From assembly GCF_947501425.1 (NCBI RefSeq), contig NZ_CANMVN010000001.1:186001-250000 (forward strand): 64,000 nucleotides of DNA, in the 5' to 3' direction. A program made the position numbers and the translations under genes. The notes beneath the pieces are model-generated. The model saw only the letters and a program-made list of their open reading frames with translations, was not told the DNA's origin and made no database searches. The DNA is from an uncultured Psychroserpens sp. Lineage in GTDB: Bacteria > Bacteroidota > Bacteroidia > Flavobacteriales > Flavobacteriaceae. Numbering within the stretch: position 1 is the first letter of the stretch; every line of letters starts with the position of its first letter. Below, piece by piece: positions 47,548 through 56,615 of this stretch.

Positions 47548-49446
47548 CTAGTAGGCCCTTTCTTTATTTCCTTCATAAAAATTGACGAAAGCTCTGTTGA
47601 CAACCCTATTTCCTCCGGCTGTTGGATAATTACCTGTAAAGTACCAATCTCCCAGATTTTTTGGACATGCTTCATGTAAGCTTTCAATAGGTTGGAAAAT
47701 GGTCTTTACTTTAGCTTTAACAGAATCATCAGAAATTAATTCTGCTATTTTATCTGAGATTTGATCAGCTGTAAATTGACTGTATAGGTCTTTGACAAAG
47801 TTTTTAACTTCGGTGTCTTTTAGTTCTAATTGTGCTTTACACTTGTGATAAACCTCCTCAACCATATGGTATTTATCATTTTCCTTGAGCAATTCTAACA
47901 TGGCTCTAAATGCAATGAGGCTTTCGAGATTAGCCATATCAATACCATAACAATCAGGATAACGAATTTGTGGTGCTGAGGATACAACAACAATTTGTTT
48001 TGGGTTTAGCCGATCCATCATTTTAATGATACTCTTCTTTAGTGTAGTTCCTCTTACAATACTATCATCAATAATAACTAGGTTGTCTTGAGGTTTGATT
48101 ACACCATAGGTAACATCGTAAACGTGTGCAACGAGATCATCTCGACTACTATCTTCAGTAATAAATGTTCTCAGTTTTACATCTTTAATAGCAATTTTTT
48201 CTATTCGAGGTCTTTCAGATAATATATCTGTGACATGCTGTGCTGATAATTTTCCATTACCATCTAAAATGGCTTTGGTCTTTCGCTCATTAAGATGTTC
48301 TTCAACAGTTTCTATCATTCCGAAGAACGATGTTTCTGCAGTATTTGGAATAAAAGAGAATACGGTATTCTTAGTATCAAAGTTAATAGCCTCTAATACT
48401 TTTGGCATCAATAATTTTCCTAGTGTTTTTCGCTCTTGATATATTTCAGCGTCACTTCCTCTGGAGAAATAGATACGTTCAAAAGAACAGGCTTTTCGTT
48501 CTAAAGGTTCAATGATTTGTTCAATGAAGACTTCACCAGACTTCTTGGTAATGATAGCATGTCCTGGATCTAATTCTTTCACATCATCAAAATCAACATT
48601 AAAAACAGTTTGAATTACCGGACGTTCTGATGCGACTACAACCAATTCGTCATCTTCATAATAATAAGCTGGTCTTATACCAGCTGGATCTCTGAGAACA
48701 AATGAATCACCATGACCTAAAAGTCCAGCCATAGCATAACCTCCATCCCAATTTTTAGATGCTTTTTTTAAGATCTTAGCAACGTTTAAGCGTTCAGCTA
48801 TTAAAGGAGAACATTCACTTTTACTATATCCTTCTTTTTTTAATCTCTTATAAATTTTTGCAACAGCATCATCTAAGAAGTGACCGATTTTTTCCATGAT
48901 TGTAATGGTATCGGCTTTTTCTTTAGGGTGTTGTCCAAGTTCAACCAATCCATCAAATAGTTGGTTTACATTGGTCATATTAAAATTTCCTGCTACGATG
49001 AGGTTTCGATGCATCCAATTATTTTGTCTCAAAAATGGATGTACACTTTCAACACTATTTTTACCAAAAGTACCATAACGCACATGCCCTAAAAGTAATT
49101 CGCCTATGTAAGGAATGTGTTTTTTTTGCAGAGCTACATTGTTTTGGTATTCTGGGTGTTCCGTTAATTCATCATTGATTCGCTGATTGATTTGGGCAAA
49201 AATATCTTGTATGGGTTGTTGAGCAATAGAGCGCACTCGACTTATATATCGTTCTCCCGGAGTTGTGTCTAATTTGATACTTGCAAATCCAGCACCATCT
49301 TGTCCGCGATTGTGTTGCTTTTCCATCATGAGGTACATTTTGTTCACGCCATAAAATGCACTTCCATATTTTTCTTTGTAATACTCTAATGGTTTTTTAA
49401 GTCTTATGAGTGCAATTCCGCACTCATGCTTTAAAGCATCGCTCAT
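47548..49446 (-). CDS. purF: Amidophosphoribosyltransferase, long Bacteroidota form
   Basis: A 632-residue class II glutamine amidotransferase fused to a phosphoribosyltransferase, catalysing the first step of purine synthesis. The expected N-terminal nucleophile is Cys9 in HECGIALI, implying removal of an 8-residue propeptide. NRGQDGAG, GHVRYGTFG and GNFNMTN belong to the glutaminase half; VIIDDSIVRGTT is the PRPP loop. It is about 130 residues longer than a standard PurF, mainly by insertions in the first half and a C-terminal extension. Whether it is the main enzyme or a paralogue cannot be told here. Confidence 0.85.
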   Translation of the reverse strand: MSDALKHECGIALIRLKKPLEYYKEKYGSAFYGVNKMYLMMEKQHNRGQDGAGFASIKLDTTPGERYISRVRSIAQQPIQDIFAQINQRINDELTEHPEYQNNVALQKKHIPYIGELLLGHVRYGTFGKNSVESVHPFLRQNNWMHRNLIVAGNFNMTNVNQLFDGLVELGQHPKEKADTITIMEKIGHFLDDAVAKIYKRLKKEGYSKSECSPLIAERLNVAKILKKASKNWDGGYAMAGLLGHGDSFVLRDPAGIRPAYYYEDDELVVVASERPVIQTVFNVDFDDVKELDPGHAIITKKSGEVFIEQIIEPLERKACSFERIYFSRGSDAEIYQERKTLGKLLMPKVLEAINFDTKNTVFSFIPNTAETSFFGMIETVEEHLNERKTKAILDGNGKLSAQHVTDILSERPRIEKIAIKDVKLRTFITEDSSRDDLVAHVYDVTYGVIKPQDNLVIIDDSIVRGTTLKKSIIKMMDRLNPKQIVVVSSAPQIRYPDCYGIDMANLESLIAFRAMLELLKENDKYHMVEEVYHKCKAQLELKDTEVKNFVKDLYSQFTADQISDKIAELISDDSVKAKVKTIFQPIESLHEACPKNLGDWYFTGNYPTAGGNRVVNRAFVNFYEGNKERAY

Positions 49447-49471
49447 TGTTGTGTTCTTATTTTTGAGTGTT

Positions 49472-49490
49472 CCAAAATTATAAATTTTGG
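49472..49490 (-). promoter_or_regulatory. Palindrome over the -7 box of purF
   Basis: CCAAAATT-ATA-AATTTTGG is a perfect 8-bp inverted repeat. On the minus strand it contains TAATTTTG (49473-49480), an exact -7 box, about 27 bp upstream of the purF ATG. It may be an operator, or a chance result of an AT-rich promoter. Confidence 0.4.
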
Positions 49491-49508
49491 GTTTAGTATT
49501 AAATAAAA

Positions 49509-49532
49509 AACGCGCTCATTTTTGAGCGCGTT
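49509..49532 (-). terminator. Terminator of the PfkB kinase gene
   Basis: A perfect 10-bp stem AACGCGCTCA / TGAGCGCGTT with a 4-base loop and a T run on the minus strand, 4 bp after the kinase stop. Confidence 0.85.
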
Positions 49533-49535
49533 GGT

Positions 49536-50462
49536 TTATGACAATTCAATATTAAATTGTGTGAGTTGCTTAAATTGCTGCATACGTTTATGGACTTCAC
49601 TATTCTCTAAGTTCACCATACGCTCTGTTCCAAATTTCTCTACACAGAAAGAGGCTAGTGTTGATCCGTAGATCACAGCATTCTTCATGTTTTCAAACGA
49701 ATAATCTTCAGTTTTTGCTAAATAGCCTGCAAATCCACCAGCAAAAGTATCTCCTGCACCTGTTGGATCAAACACTTCTTCTAACGGAAGAGCAGGAGCA
49801 TAAAACATATGATCATTGTGAAATAATAATGCACCATGTTCCCCTTTTTTAATCACTACGTACTTTGGACCCATTTCATGAATCTTTCGAGCTGCTACAA
49901 CTAGCGAATACTCTCCGGTTAATTGTCTGGCTTCTTCATCGTTAATGGTAATAACATCTATTTTCTTAATCACATTGTGTAAATCTTCAAGAGCACAATC
50001 CATCCAAAAGTTCATCGTATCTAAAATGACAAGCTTAGGTTTGGTAGTCATTTGTTCTAAAACACCCATTTGTACTATGGGATGAAGGTTACCCAACATT
50101 ACAACTTCAGCATTTTTGTAAGCTTCAGGTACTACAGGATTAAAATCTGCTAAAACATTAAGTTCAGTGACAAGCGTATCACGAGAGTTCATATCGTTAT
50201 GATACTTTCCACTCCAAAAAAATGTTTTGCCTTCTTTTACAATTTCCACACCATCAATGTTGACGTTTCTTTCTGATAATAAATCTAAATATTCCTGTGG
50301 AAAATCTCCTCCTACCACAGAAACTGCAGCAGCATCTACATTAAAATGAGAAGCAGCTAAACCAATAAAGGTTGCTGCGCCACCAAGAATTTTGTCTGTT
50401 TTACCAAAAGGAGTTTCAATAGCATCAAAAGCTACTGTACCTACAATTACTAATTTGCTCAT
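49536..50462 (-). CDS. PfkB-family carbohydrate kinase
   Basis: A 308-residue ribokinase-fold sugar or nucleoside kinase. The C-terminal signature DPTGAGDTFAGGFAGYLA holds the catalytic Asp and anion hole; GGAATFIGLAASHF near residues 27-40 is the N-terminal PfkB motif. The substrate is unknown (ribose, adenosine and similar are possible). It lies between purF and rnhA/purN, which hints at nucleotide metabolism, on the same strand but with its own terminator. Confidence 0.85.
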   Translation of the reverse strand: MSKLVIVGTVAFDAIETPFGKTDKILGGAATFIGLAASHFNVDAAAVSVVGGDFPQEYLDLLSERNVNIDGVEIVKEGKTFFWSGKYHNDMNSRDTLVTELNVLADFNPVVPEAYKNAEVVMLGNLHPIVQMGVLEQMTTKPKLVILDTMNFWMDCALEDLHNVIKKIDVITINDEEARQLTGEYSLVVAARKIHEMGPKYVVIKKGEHGALLFHNDHMFYAPALPLEEVFDPTGAGDTFAGGFAGYLAKTEDYSFENMKNAVIYGSTLASFCVEKFGTERMVNLENSEVHKRMQQFKQLTQFNIELS

Positions 50463-50552
50463 AAAGCGTTTTAAAATTTGTTCACCTTCACACTAAAATG
50501 CGATGGCGTTTGAGGTTGCAAATATACGTTTTTTAAGGACTAAAAAACGAAT

Positions 50553-51194
50553 TTATTTTCTCCCAAAATCTGCAGGGATTTCTCCCCAAGCTTTGGTTTC
50601 CCATTTTACAATAGTAGTTGTATAGCTGTTGTTTTTCAACCAGTCTACTGCGCGATCTACTAAGTCAAATAAGGTCTTGTTTTTTTCATTGCGCTCTAAT
50701 TTGGTATTGCAGGTTTTCTTCTTTACCCAACTCATAGCTGTTCTGGAATCGGTATAAATGATAAGGTCACTACCTTTCTTTTTGAGTAAAGCAAGTCCGT
50801 GAACAATTGCCAAGAATTCACCAATATTATTAGTCCCCTCCTCAAAAGGACCTTGAATAAAAAGCTGTTTTTTACTTTTAGTGTCTACACCACGATATTC
50901 CATCTTTCCTGGATTACCAGAGGAGGCCGCATCTACAGATATTGATTTATAATTAGGTTGTCCAATTTTTTTAAGTTGTTCATCCGAAAGTTCGCTCTTA
51001 AACTTCTTATGTTTTCCCACATAGTCTTTATAGTTGCCCTTATATGCTTTTTTTGCTGCATCAAATGTTGCAAACGATTTGTATTGAGCACCTTGAAAAT
51101 CTTTAATTTGGGCTTTACAATCATCCCAAGATTCGAAGACTCCTGTATGATGTCCTTTCCAAACAGTGTAATATTTTTTCTTTTTTTTACTCAT
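50553..51194 (-). CDS. rnhA: Ribonuclease HI with viroplasmin-type N-terminal domain
   Basis: A 213-residue RNase H1 that degrades RNA in RNA-DNA hybrids. The N-terminal ~50 residues (KKKYYTVWKGHHTGVFESW) form a hybrid-binding/viroplasmin domain common in eukaryotic RNase H1. The catalytic domain follows, with VDAASSGNPG, the Glu in NIGEFLAIVHGL and the Asp in IIYTDSRTAMSW. Its start overlaps the purN stop by 8 bp, so the two are co-translated. Confidence 0.9.
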   Translation of the reverse strand: MSKKKKKYYTVWKGHHTGVFESWDDCKAQIKDFQGAQYKSFATFDAAKKAYKGNYKDYVGKHKKFKSELSDEQLKKIGQPNYKSISVDAASSGNPGKMEYRGVDTKSKKQLFIQGPFEEGTNNIGEFLAIVHGLALLKKKGSDLIIYTDSRTAMSWVKKKTCNTKLERNEKNKTLFDLVDRAVDWLKNNSYTTTIVKWETKAWGEIPADFGRK

Positions 51195-51753
51195 CTAACA
51201 ACTGTGCTACAACCTTCGGAAAGTGTTCCATTTCCAATTCATGAATCTTTTTAGCAACATCTTGAGCAGTGTCTAATGAATGGATTTCACATTTCGCCTG
51301 AAAGATAATTGCTCCTTCATCATAATTTTCGTTTACGTAATGAATGGTTATTCCTGTTTCTTTTTCATTATTAGCAACAATTGCTTCATGAACATGCATA
51401 CCATACATCCCTTTTCCGCCGTATTTTGGTAATAGAGCTGGATGAATATTAATGACTTTATTTGGAAATGCGCTTAAAATGTGCTCTGGAAATTTCCAAA
51501 GGAAACCTGCTAATACAATGAGATCTGGTTTGGAAGCCTTTAAAATATCTAATACATCTTCTGTTTTTGTAAAGGCTATTCTGTTGAATGACAAGGCGCT
51601 AACTTTTAGTTTTTTAGCACGATCTAATACTTTGGCATGAGGATTGTTAGTGAGTACCTGAATGACAGAAGCATTTTCTCTGTTGTGAAAAAACTTAATT
51701 AAATTTTCAGCATTAGTGCCACTTCCGGACGCAAAGATTACAATACGTTTCAT
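51187..51753 (-). CDS. purN: Phosphoribosylglycinamide formyltransferase
   Basis: A 188-residue enzyme transferring a formyl group from 10-formyl-tetrahydrofolate to GAR in purine synthesis. ASGSGTNAENLI binds the phosphate of GAR. NIHPALLPKYGGKGMYG contains the catalytic Asn and His, and ENYDEGAII the Asp. Length is normal. It is the first gene of a purN-rnhA pair, divergent from acpP. Confidence 0.93.
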   Translation of the reverse strand: MKRIVIFASGSGTNAENLIKFFHNRENASVIQVLTNNPHAKVLDRAKKLKVSALSFNRIAFTKTEDVLDILKASKPDLIVLAGFLWKFPEHILSAFPNKVINIHPALLPKYGGKGMYGMHVHEAIVANNEKETGITIHYVNENYDEGAIIFQAKCEIHSLDTAQDVAKKIHELEMEHFPKVVAQLLDE

Positions 51754-51877
51754 TTACAGACAAAGAGTTAGTGTTATTCGAAAACAAAAAAAAGAATAAT
51801 AAATAACAATTAGACCGTAAAAGATAAATTCTTAAAAGTTATTTTAGTAAATTACAAACACATTTTTAATGTAAAGG

Positions 51878-51908
51878 TGTGTATTAAAATAAAGTTTTTT
51901 TATTTTTG
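51878..51908 (+). promoter_or_regulatory. Promoter of acpP-fabF-rnc
   Basis: TGTG (51878-51881), 19 bases, then TATTTTTG (51901-51908), an exact -7 box. The acpP ATG is 31 bp further. The 120 bp before it are AT-rich, as expected for a strong promoter. Confidence 0.65.
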
Positions 51909-51939
51909 CGACCTAATTAAAACTTAAAATTAAAAAATT

Positions 51940-52173
51940 ATGTCAGACATTGCATCAAGAGTAAAAGCGATTATCGTAGACAAATTAGGAGTTGATGAAA
52001 ACGAAGTTGTAACTGAAGCGAGCTTCACTAACGATTTGGGAGCAGATTCATTAGACACTGTCGAGTTAATCATGGAATTCGAAAAAGAATTCGATATTCA
52101 AATTCCAGACGATCAAGCTGAAAATATCGCAACAGTTGGTCAAGCTGTATCTTATATAGAAGAAGCAAAATAA
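51940..52173 (+). CDS. acpP: Acyl carrier protein (housekeeping)
   Basis: A 77-residue ACP for fatty acid synthesis. The phosphopantetheine Ser is in [12 protein letters not shown], the classic DSLD motif. It is acidic and of normal length, and lies 13 bp before fabF, the usual arrangement. It contrasts with the cluster ACP at 3058-3312, whose attachment site reads NSANLVD. Confidence 0.97.
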   Translation: MSDIASRVKAIIVDKLGVDENEVVTEASFTNDLGADSLDTVELIMEFEKEFDIQIPDDQAENIATVGQAVSYIEEAK

Positions 52174-52186
52174 GAACTCTATTTTT

Positions 52187-53437
52187 ATGGAATTAAAGCG
52201 AGTAGTAGTTACCGGTTTAGGAGCACTTACACCAATTGGGAATACCAAAGATGAATATTGGGATGCCCTTGTTTGTGGAAAAAGTGGTGCCGCACCTGTT
52301 ACGCATTTTGATGCTGAAAAGTTCAAAACGCAATTCGCTTGTGAAGTAAAAAACTTTGAAGTTACTGACTTTATTGACAGAAAATTAGCAAAGCGAATGG
52401 ACAAGTTTTCGCAGTATGCTATGGTTGCTTCTGATGAAGCAATTGTAGACTCGAAACTTGACCTTGATAAAGTAGACAAATTAAGAGTTGGAGTAATTTG
52501 GGGAGCCGGAATAGGAGGTTTAGAAACATTTCAGGAAGAAGTGTTAAACTATGCTGCCGGTGATGGTACGCCTCGTTTTAATCCATTCTTTATTCCAAAA
52601 ATGATTGCTGATATAGCACCTGGAAACATATCTATAAAATATGGTTTTATGGGTCCTAACTACACAACGGTTTCTGCCTGTGCATCTTCCGCTAATTCAA
52701 TGATTGATGCTCTAAACAATATTCGTTTAGGTCATTGTGATGTTGTAATTACTGGTGGAAGTGAAGCTGCAGTTACTATTGCTGGTATGGGAGGATTTAA
52801 TGCTATGCACGCTATGTCTACTCGTAATGATAGTCCCGAAACAGCTTCCAGACCATTTGATGCAAACCGAGATGGTTTTGTATTGGGTGAAGGAGCAGGA
52901 GCTATTGTTTTAGAAGAGTACGAACATGCAAAAGCAAGAGGAGCTAAAATTTATGCTGAAGTAGTAGGTGGAGGATTATCATCTGATGCTTATCACATGA
53001 CAGCACCTCATCCAGACGGTATTGGTGTTGTTGCAGTTATGAAAAATTGTTTACAAAACGCAGGTTTAAATCCTGAAGACGTAGATCATATTAATACACA
53101 CGGAACATCAACACCTTTAGGTGACGTTGCCGAATTAAAAGCTATATCTGAAGTATTTGGTAGCCACGCTAAGAACATAAATATTAATTCAACGAAATCT
53201 ATGACGGGTCACTTGTTGGGTGCTGCAGGAGCAATTGAGGCAATCGCTTCAATCTTAGCTATTGAGCATGGTGTCATACCTCCAACAATCAACCACGAAA
53301 CGGTTGACGAAAATATAGATCCAGAATTAAATTTAACACTTAATAAAGCACAGAAAAGAGATATCAAAATTGCTATGAGTAATACGTTTGGATTTGGCGG
53401 ACATAACGCTTGTGTATTATTCAAAAAAATAGACTAA
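52187..53437 (+). CDS. fabF: 3-oxoacyl-ACP synthase II (FabF)
   Basis: A 416-residue ketosynthase that elongates acyl-ACP. The active site is intact: Cys in VSACASSANSM, His in NTHGTSTPLGD, Lys and His in NSTKSMTGHLLGAAG. Length and order of motifs are standard. It is second in the acpP-fabF-rnc operon, 13 bp after acpP and 7 bp before rnc. Confidence 0.96.
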   Translation: MELKRVVVTGLGALTPIGNTKDEYWDALVCGKSGAAPVTHFDAEKFKTQFACEVKNFEVTDFIDRKLAKRMDKFSQYAMVASDEAIVDSKLDLDKVDKLRVGVIWGAGIGGLETFQEEVLNYAAGDGTPRFNPFFIPKMIADIAPGNISIKYGFMGPNYTTVSACASSANSMIDALNNIRLGHCDVVITGGSEAAVTIAGMGGFNAMHAMSTRNDSPETASRPFDANRDGFVLGEGAGAIVLEEYEHAKARGAKIYAEVVGGGLSSDAYHMTAPHPDGIGVVAVMKNCLQNAGLNPEDVDHINTHGTSTPLGDVAELKAISEVFGSHAKNININSTKSMTGHLLGAAGAIEAIASILAIEHGVIPPTINHETVDENIDPELNLTLNKAQKRDIKIAMSNTFGFGGHNACVLFKKID

Positions 53438-53444
53438 ATCCCGA

Positions 53445-54188
53445 ATGAGCTTCATTCGTAACATATTAAAAAATTCCCGTGCCCATAAGGACGGGAATTT
53501 TTTTTTATTACTCAACGATATTCTAGGCTATAAAGTCAAGAATAAATCCCTTTACATCAAAGCGTTTACGCATCGCTCGATGAACATTAAAGATAAGGAC
53601 GGGAATGCCATCAACTATGAACGGTTAGAATTTGTTGGAGATGCCATGCTTGGTGCAGTTATAGCTTCCTATTTGTTTGAAGAAGTACCTCATGGAGATG
53701 AAGGTTACCTGACCAAAATGCGATCTAAAATTGTAAGTCGGGAACATCTTAACGAACTAGGAAAAGAGCTTAACCTTATTGAGTTGGTTGAAAGTAAAAT
53801 TCCAAAGGCAAATTTCGGAAACAATATTCATGGTAATCTTTTTGAAGCTCTTGTAGGCGCCATTTATCTAGATAAAGGATATAAGTACTGTGAGCAGTTT
53901 ATTCATAAGCGTGTCATCAAACCACATGTTGATATTGAAACCTTAGAAGGAAGAGTGATCAGCTATAAGAGTTTGCTGATAGAATGGTGCCAAAAAGAAA
54001 AGAAAACATTTGATTATAACGTTTATGAAGACACAGGAAATGATGATCTTAAACATTTTTCTGTAAAATTATCAATAGACGAAAAAGTAATTTCCAAGGC
54101 AAGAGCGACTTCAAAAAAGAAAGCTGAAGAAAAGGCTTCAAAGCGTGCGTTTTTCGCATTTCAAAAAGAAATTAGCAGAGCTTTTTAA
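53445..54188 (+). CDS. rnc: Ribonuclease III
   Basis: A 247-residue double-strand-specific RNase involved in rRNA and mRNA processing. NYERLEFVGDAMLGAV is the signature with catalytic Glu and Asp; GNLFEALVGAIYLDKG carries the second acidic pair. The C-terminal double-stranded RNA-binding domain follows (SYKSLLIEWCQK to KKKAEEKASKRAFF). It is last of the acpP-fabF-rnc operon. Confidence 0.95.
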   Translation: MSFIRNILKNSRAHKDGNFFLLLNDILGYKVKNKSLYIKAFTHRSMNIKDKDGNAINYERLEFVGDAMLGAVIASYLFEEVPHGDEGYLTKMRSKIVSREHLNELGKELNLIELVESKIPKANFGNNIHGNLFEALVGAIYLDKGYKYCEQFIHKRVIKPHVDIETLEGRVISYKSLLIEWCQKEKKTFDYNVYEDTGNDDLKHFSVKLSIDEKVISKARATSKKKAEEKASKRAFFAFQKEISRAF

Positions 54189-54320
54189 ATCTGTATTTCT
54201 TAACAAATACAAAACTTACCAACTATAACGTTTTCGTTGTTCTGCTTGATTAAGATTAACCAAAACTTCACATTTTTATAGCTTTTATATATTATATTTA
54301 CAACTTGTAGTTGATAAATT

Positions 54321-54803
54321 ATGGCATTACACAAGTTAGTTGTTGACGATTTTTATGATGCTTCTTTTTCGCTTCTGGCTATTCATTGCAGGCTAGAAGA
54401 TTATCGATTGGCTTACCTTCTTAATAAACACTTAGGACTTAATTTAGAACGAAAACCAAAAGACTTAGACTACAATTATTTCGCAGCCTCATTCTCTATT
54501 TATGAATGGGAAGACAAAAAATTTGATACTGTCTGGAACCTAGTATCTAATATTTGTAAAAAAGAGGAAGCTGCGCTCCAAAGTTCAGGTTCGTTATTTG
54601 AAAATCAATCAATGGTTACCCGAACCTTTAACCTATTACCAGAATTGAAAACAGTGGATTATCTTATTAAAGTCTCAAATGAACACCGAAATTTCAATGA
54701 GAAACAAATCCTAAATAACATACAATCTATACCACAGATCATTACAACTTACAGTGTAGATGTTGACCAAATAAAATCTAAAGAACACTTAATTTTTGAT
54801 TAA
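54321..54803 (+). CDS. IPExxxVDY family protein
   Basis: A 160-residue small soluble protein of a Bacteroidota family named after its motif, here LPELKTVDYLIKV at about residues 108-120. The function is unknown. Its last codons overlap the pyk start (TAATG), so it is translationally coupled to pyruvate kinase, a linkage I recall as typical in this group. No catalytic residues are evident. Confidence 0.82.
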   Translation: MALHKLVVDDFYDASFSLLAIHCRLEDYRLAYLLNKHLGLNLERKPKDLDYNYFAASFSIYEWEDKKFDTVWNLVSNICKKEEAALQSSGSLFENQSMVTRTFNLLPELKTVDYLIKVSNEHRNFNEKQILNNIQSIPQIITTYSVDVDQIKSKEHLIFD

Positions 54804-56245
54804 TGTTAAGAACAAAGAAAACTAAAATAGTAGCAACATTAGGACCAGCAACAAGTAGCAGAGAGGTGCTAAAAGCTATGTTGGAAGAAGGTGCTAATGT
54901 ATTTAGAATTAATTTCTCACATGCCGATTACGATGACGTCAAAGAGCGTGTTGACATTATAAGATCCCTAAATGAAGAATTTGGTTTCAATGCTTCCATT
55001 CTTGCTGACCTTCAAGGACCAAAATTAAGGGTAGGCGTTATGAAAGGTGAGGTCATTGTTAATGAAGGTGATGAAATTGTATTTGCTACAGGAGAGCGTT
55101 TTGAAGGCACAAAAGAACGTGTCTATATGACTTATGACAGATTTCCTCAGGATGCAAAACCAGGAGAACGCATTCTATTAGATGATGGAAAGTTAATCTT
55201 CGAGGTCGTATCTACTGATAAAAAATCTGAGGTAAAAGCTCGTGTTATTCAAGGAGGACCATTGCGCTCTAAAAAAGGAGTGAACCTTCCTAATACTAAT
55301 ATTTCTCAACCAGCTTTAACTGAAAAGGATATTGAAGATGCAATTTTTGCTTGCAGTTTACAGGTAGATTGGATTGCATTATCATTTGTTCGCCATGCTG
55401 AAGACCTCATGCAATTAGAGGAATTAATCAAAGAAAACAGTAATCATAAAATTCCAATTATTGCCAAGATTGAAAAGCCTGAAGCAGTAGAAAATATCGA
55501 CAAGATTGTCGCCTATTGTGATGGATTAATGGTGGCTCGTGGTGATCTTGGAGTTGAGATTCCTGCTCAGGAAGTCCCTTTAATTCAGAAAAAACTGGTA
55601 TTGCGTGCTAAGCGCGCCAGAATTCCTGTGATCATTGCCACGCAAATGATGGAAACCATGATTACTAGCTTAACACCAACACGTGCTGAGGTTAATGATG
55701 TCGCCAATTCAGTTATGGATGGAGCTGATGCCGTAATGCTATCTGGAGAAACTTCTGTGGGGAATTATCCAGTGCAAGTCATCAGTCAGATGGCGCGAAT
55801 TATTAGAAGCGTAGAAGATTCAGATTTGATTCAGGTGCCACAATCACCACCTCATATTCGTACGAAGCGTTACATTACGAAATCCATTTGCTACCACGCT
55901 GCAAATATGGCCAACGAGATTAATGCCAGAGCTATTTCTACATTAACCAATAGTGGTTATACAGCCTTTCAAATATCAGCTTGGCGACCAAGTGCACATA
56001 TTCTGGTATTTACTTCTAACAAACGAATCCTAACCCAGTTAAGTCTGCTTTGGGGTGTTGAGGCATTCTACTACGACAAGTATGTCAGTACAGATGAAAC
56101 TATCGAAGATGTAAACGCCATAGCTTGTAAAAAAGGGTATCTGGAAGTAGGAGACATGTTAATCAGTTTAGCTGCTATGCCTATCCAAGATAAAGGAATG
56201 GTAAATACGTTACGTGTGACTGAAATCACGAGTTGTAGTTTTTAA
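54803..56245 (+). CDS. pyk: Pyruvate kinase
   Basis: A 480-residue glycolytic enzyme making pyruvate and ATP from PEP. RTKKTKIVATLGPATSS, ADLQGPKLRVG, the signature IIAKIEKPEAVENID with the catalytic Lys, MVARGDLGVE and TATQMMETM-like ATQMMETM are all present. The C-terminal allosteric domain is complete. It begins with a 1-bp overlap of the IPExxxVDY gene. Confidence 0.96.
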   Translation: MLRTKKTKIVATLGPATSSREVLKAMLEEGANVFRINFSHADYDDVKERVDIIRSLNEEFGFNASILADLQGPKLRVGVMKGEVIVNEGDEIVFATGERFEGTKERVYMTYDRFPQDAKPGERILLDDGKLIFEVVSTDKKSEVKARVIQGGPLRSKKGVNLPNTNISQPALTEKDIEDAIFACSLQVDWIALSFVRHAEDLMQLEELIKENSNHKIPIIAKIEKPEAVENIDKIVAYCDGLMVARGDLGVEIPAQEVPLIQKKLVLRAKRARIPVIIATQMMETMITSLTPTRAEVNDVANSVMDGADAVMLSGETSVGNYPVQVISQMARIIRSVEDSDLIQVPQSPPHIRTKRYITKSICYHAANMANEINARAISTLTNSGYTAFQISAWRPSAHILVFTSNKRILTQLSLLWGVEAFYYDKYVSTDETIEDVNAIACKKGYLEVGDMLISLAAMPIQDKGMVNTLRVTEITSCSF

Positions 56246-56462
56246 TCCTACACCAAGTCTTCGGATTATAAATGCGTTTGTCATTTAGAGTGTAACGAAC
56301 AATCTCAATTTGGTGTGTCAAACTAAGCTTTTTAGCCTTTACAGTTAAGCTAATAGTACCTCCGCTAAAGTTTCAGCGACACGTGGGTGGCGAAGTAGGC
56401 TAGTGTAATTTGGGCGTTTGCTACTTCACTAAAGTTTCATAGCACTGCGCTTTCTGCTTTAT

Positions 56463-56527
56463 CTTTTTACAGGTTCTCGATACAATGCTTTCCTTTGGTT
56501 GCATCTAACTCGAACTGTTGTAAAAAG
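56463..56527. repeat. Imperfect palindrome, REP-like element
   Basis: In the 370-bp gap 56246-56615. CTTTTTACAG and GTTCTCGATACAATGC on the left answer GCATCTAACTCGAAC and CTGTTGTAAAAAG on the right, so the ~65 bases can fold into one long hairpin. It looks like a dispersed flavobacterial repeat. The rest of the gap holds GC-richer, degenerate sequence without ORF, perhaps remnants of similar elements, plus the promoter at 56580-56610. Confidence 0.45.
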
Positions 56528-56579
56528 GATGCCACATCAATCGCTAACGCTTGAGGCAATTATTATAATAAGAATCCAG

Positions 56580-56610
56580 TTGTAGTCATATGATTCATTT
56601 GTTAATTTTG
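56580..56610 (+). promoter_or_regulatory. Promoter of the lipoprotein gene at 56616
   Basis: TTG (56580-56582), 20 bases, TAATTTTG (56603-56610), an exact -7 box. The ATG follows only 5 bp later, so the message may be nearly leaderless. Confidence 0.5.
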
Positions 56611-56615
56611 ATCTT

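Noticed and set aside
48230-48439. 69-codon plus-strand frame inside purF
   Set aside because: Antisense to a well-supported enzyme with conserved motifs on the opposite strand.
56246-56615. A pseudogene in the gap before the hypothetical lipoprotein
   Set aside because: No frame longer than a few dozen codons or recognisable protein fragment is visible; palindromic repeat debris explains it more simply.
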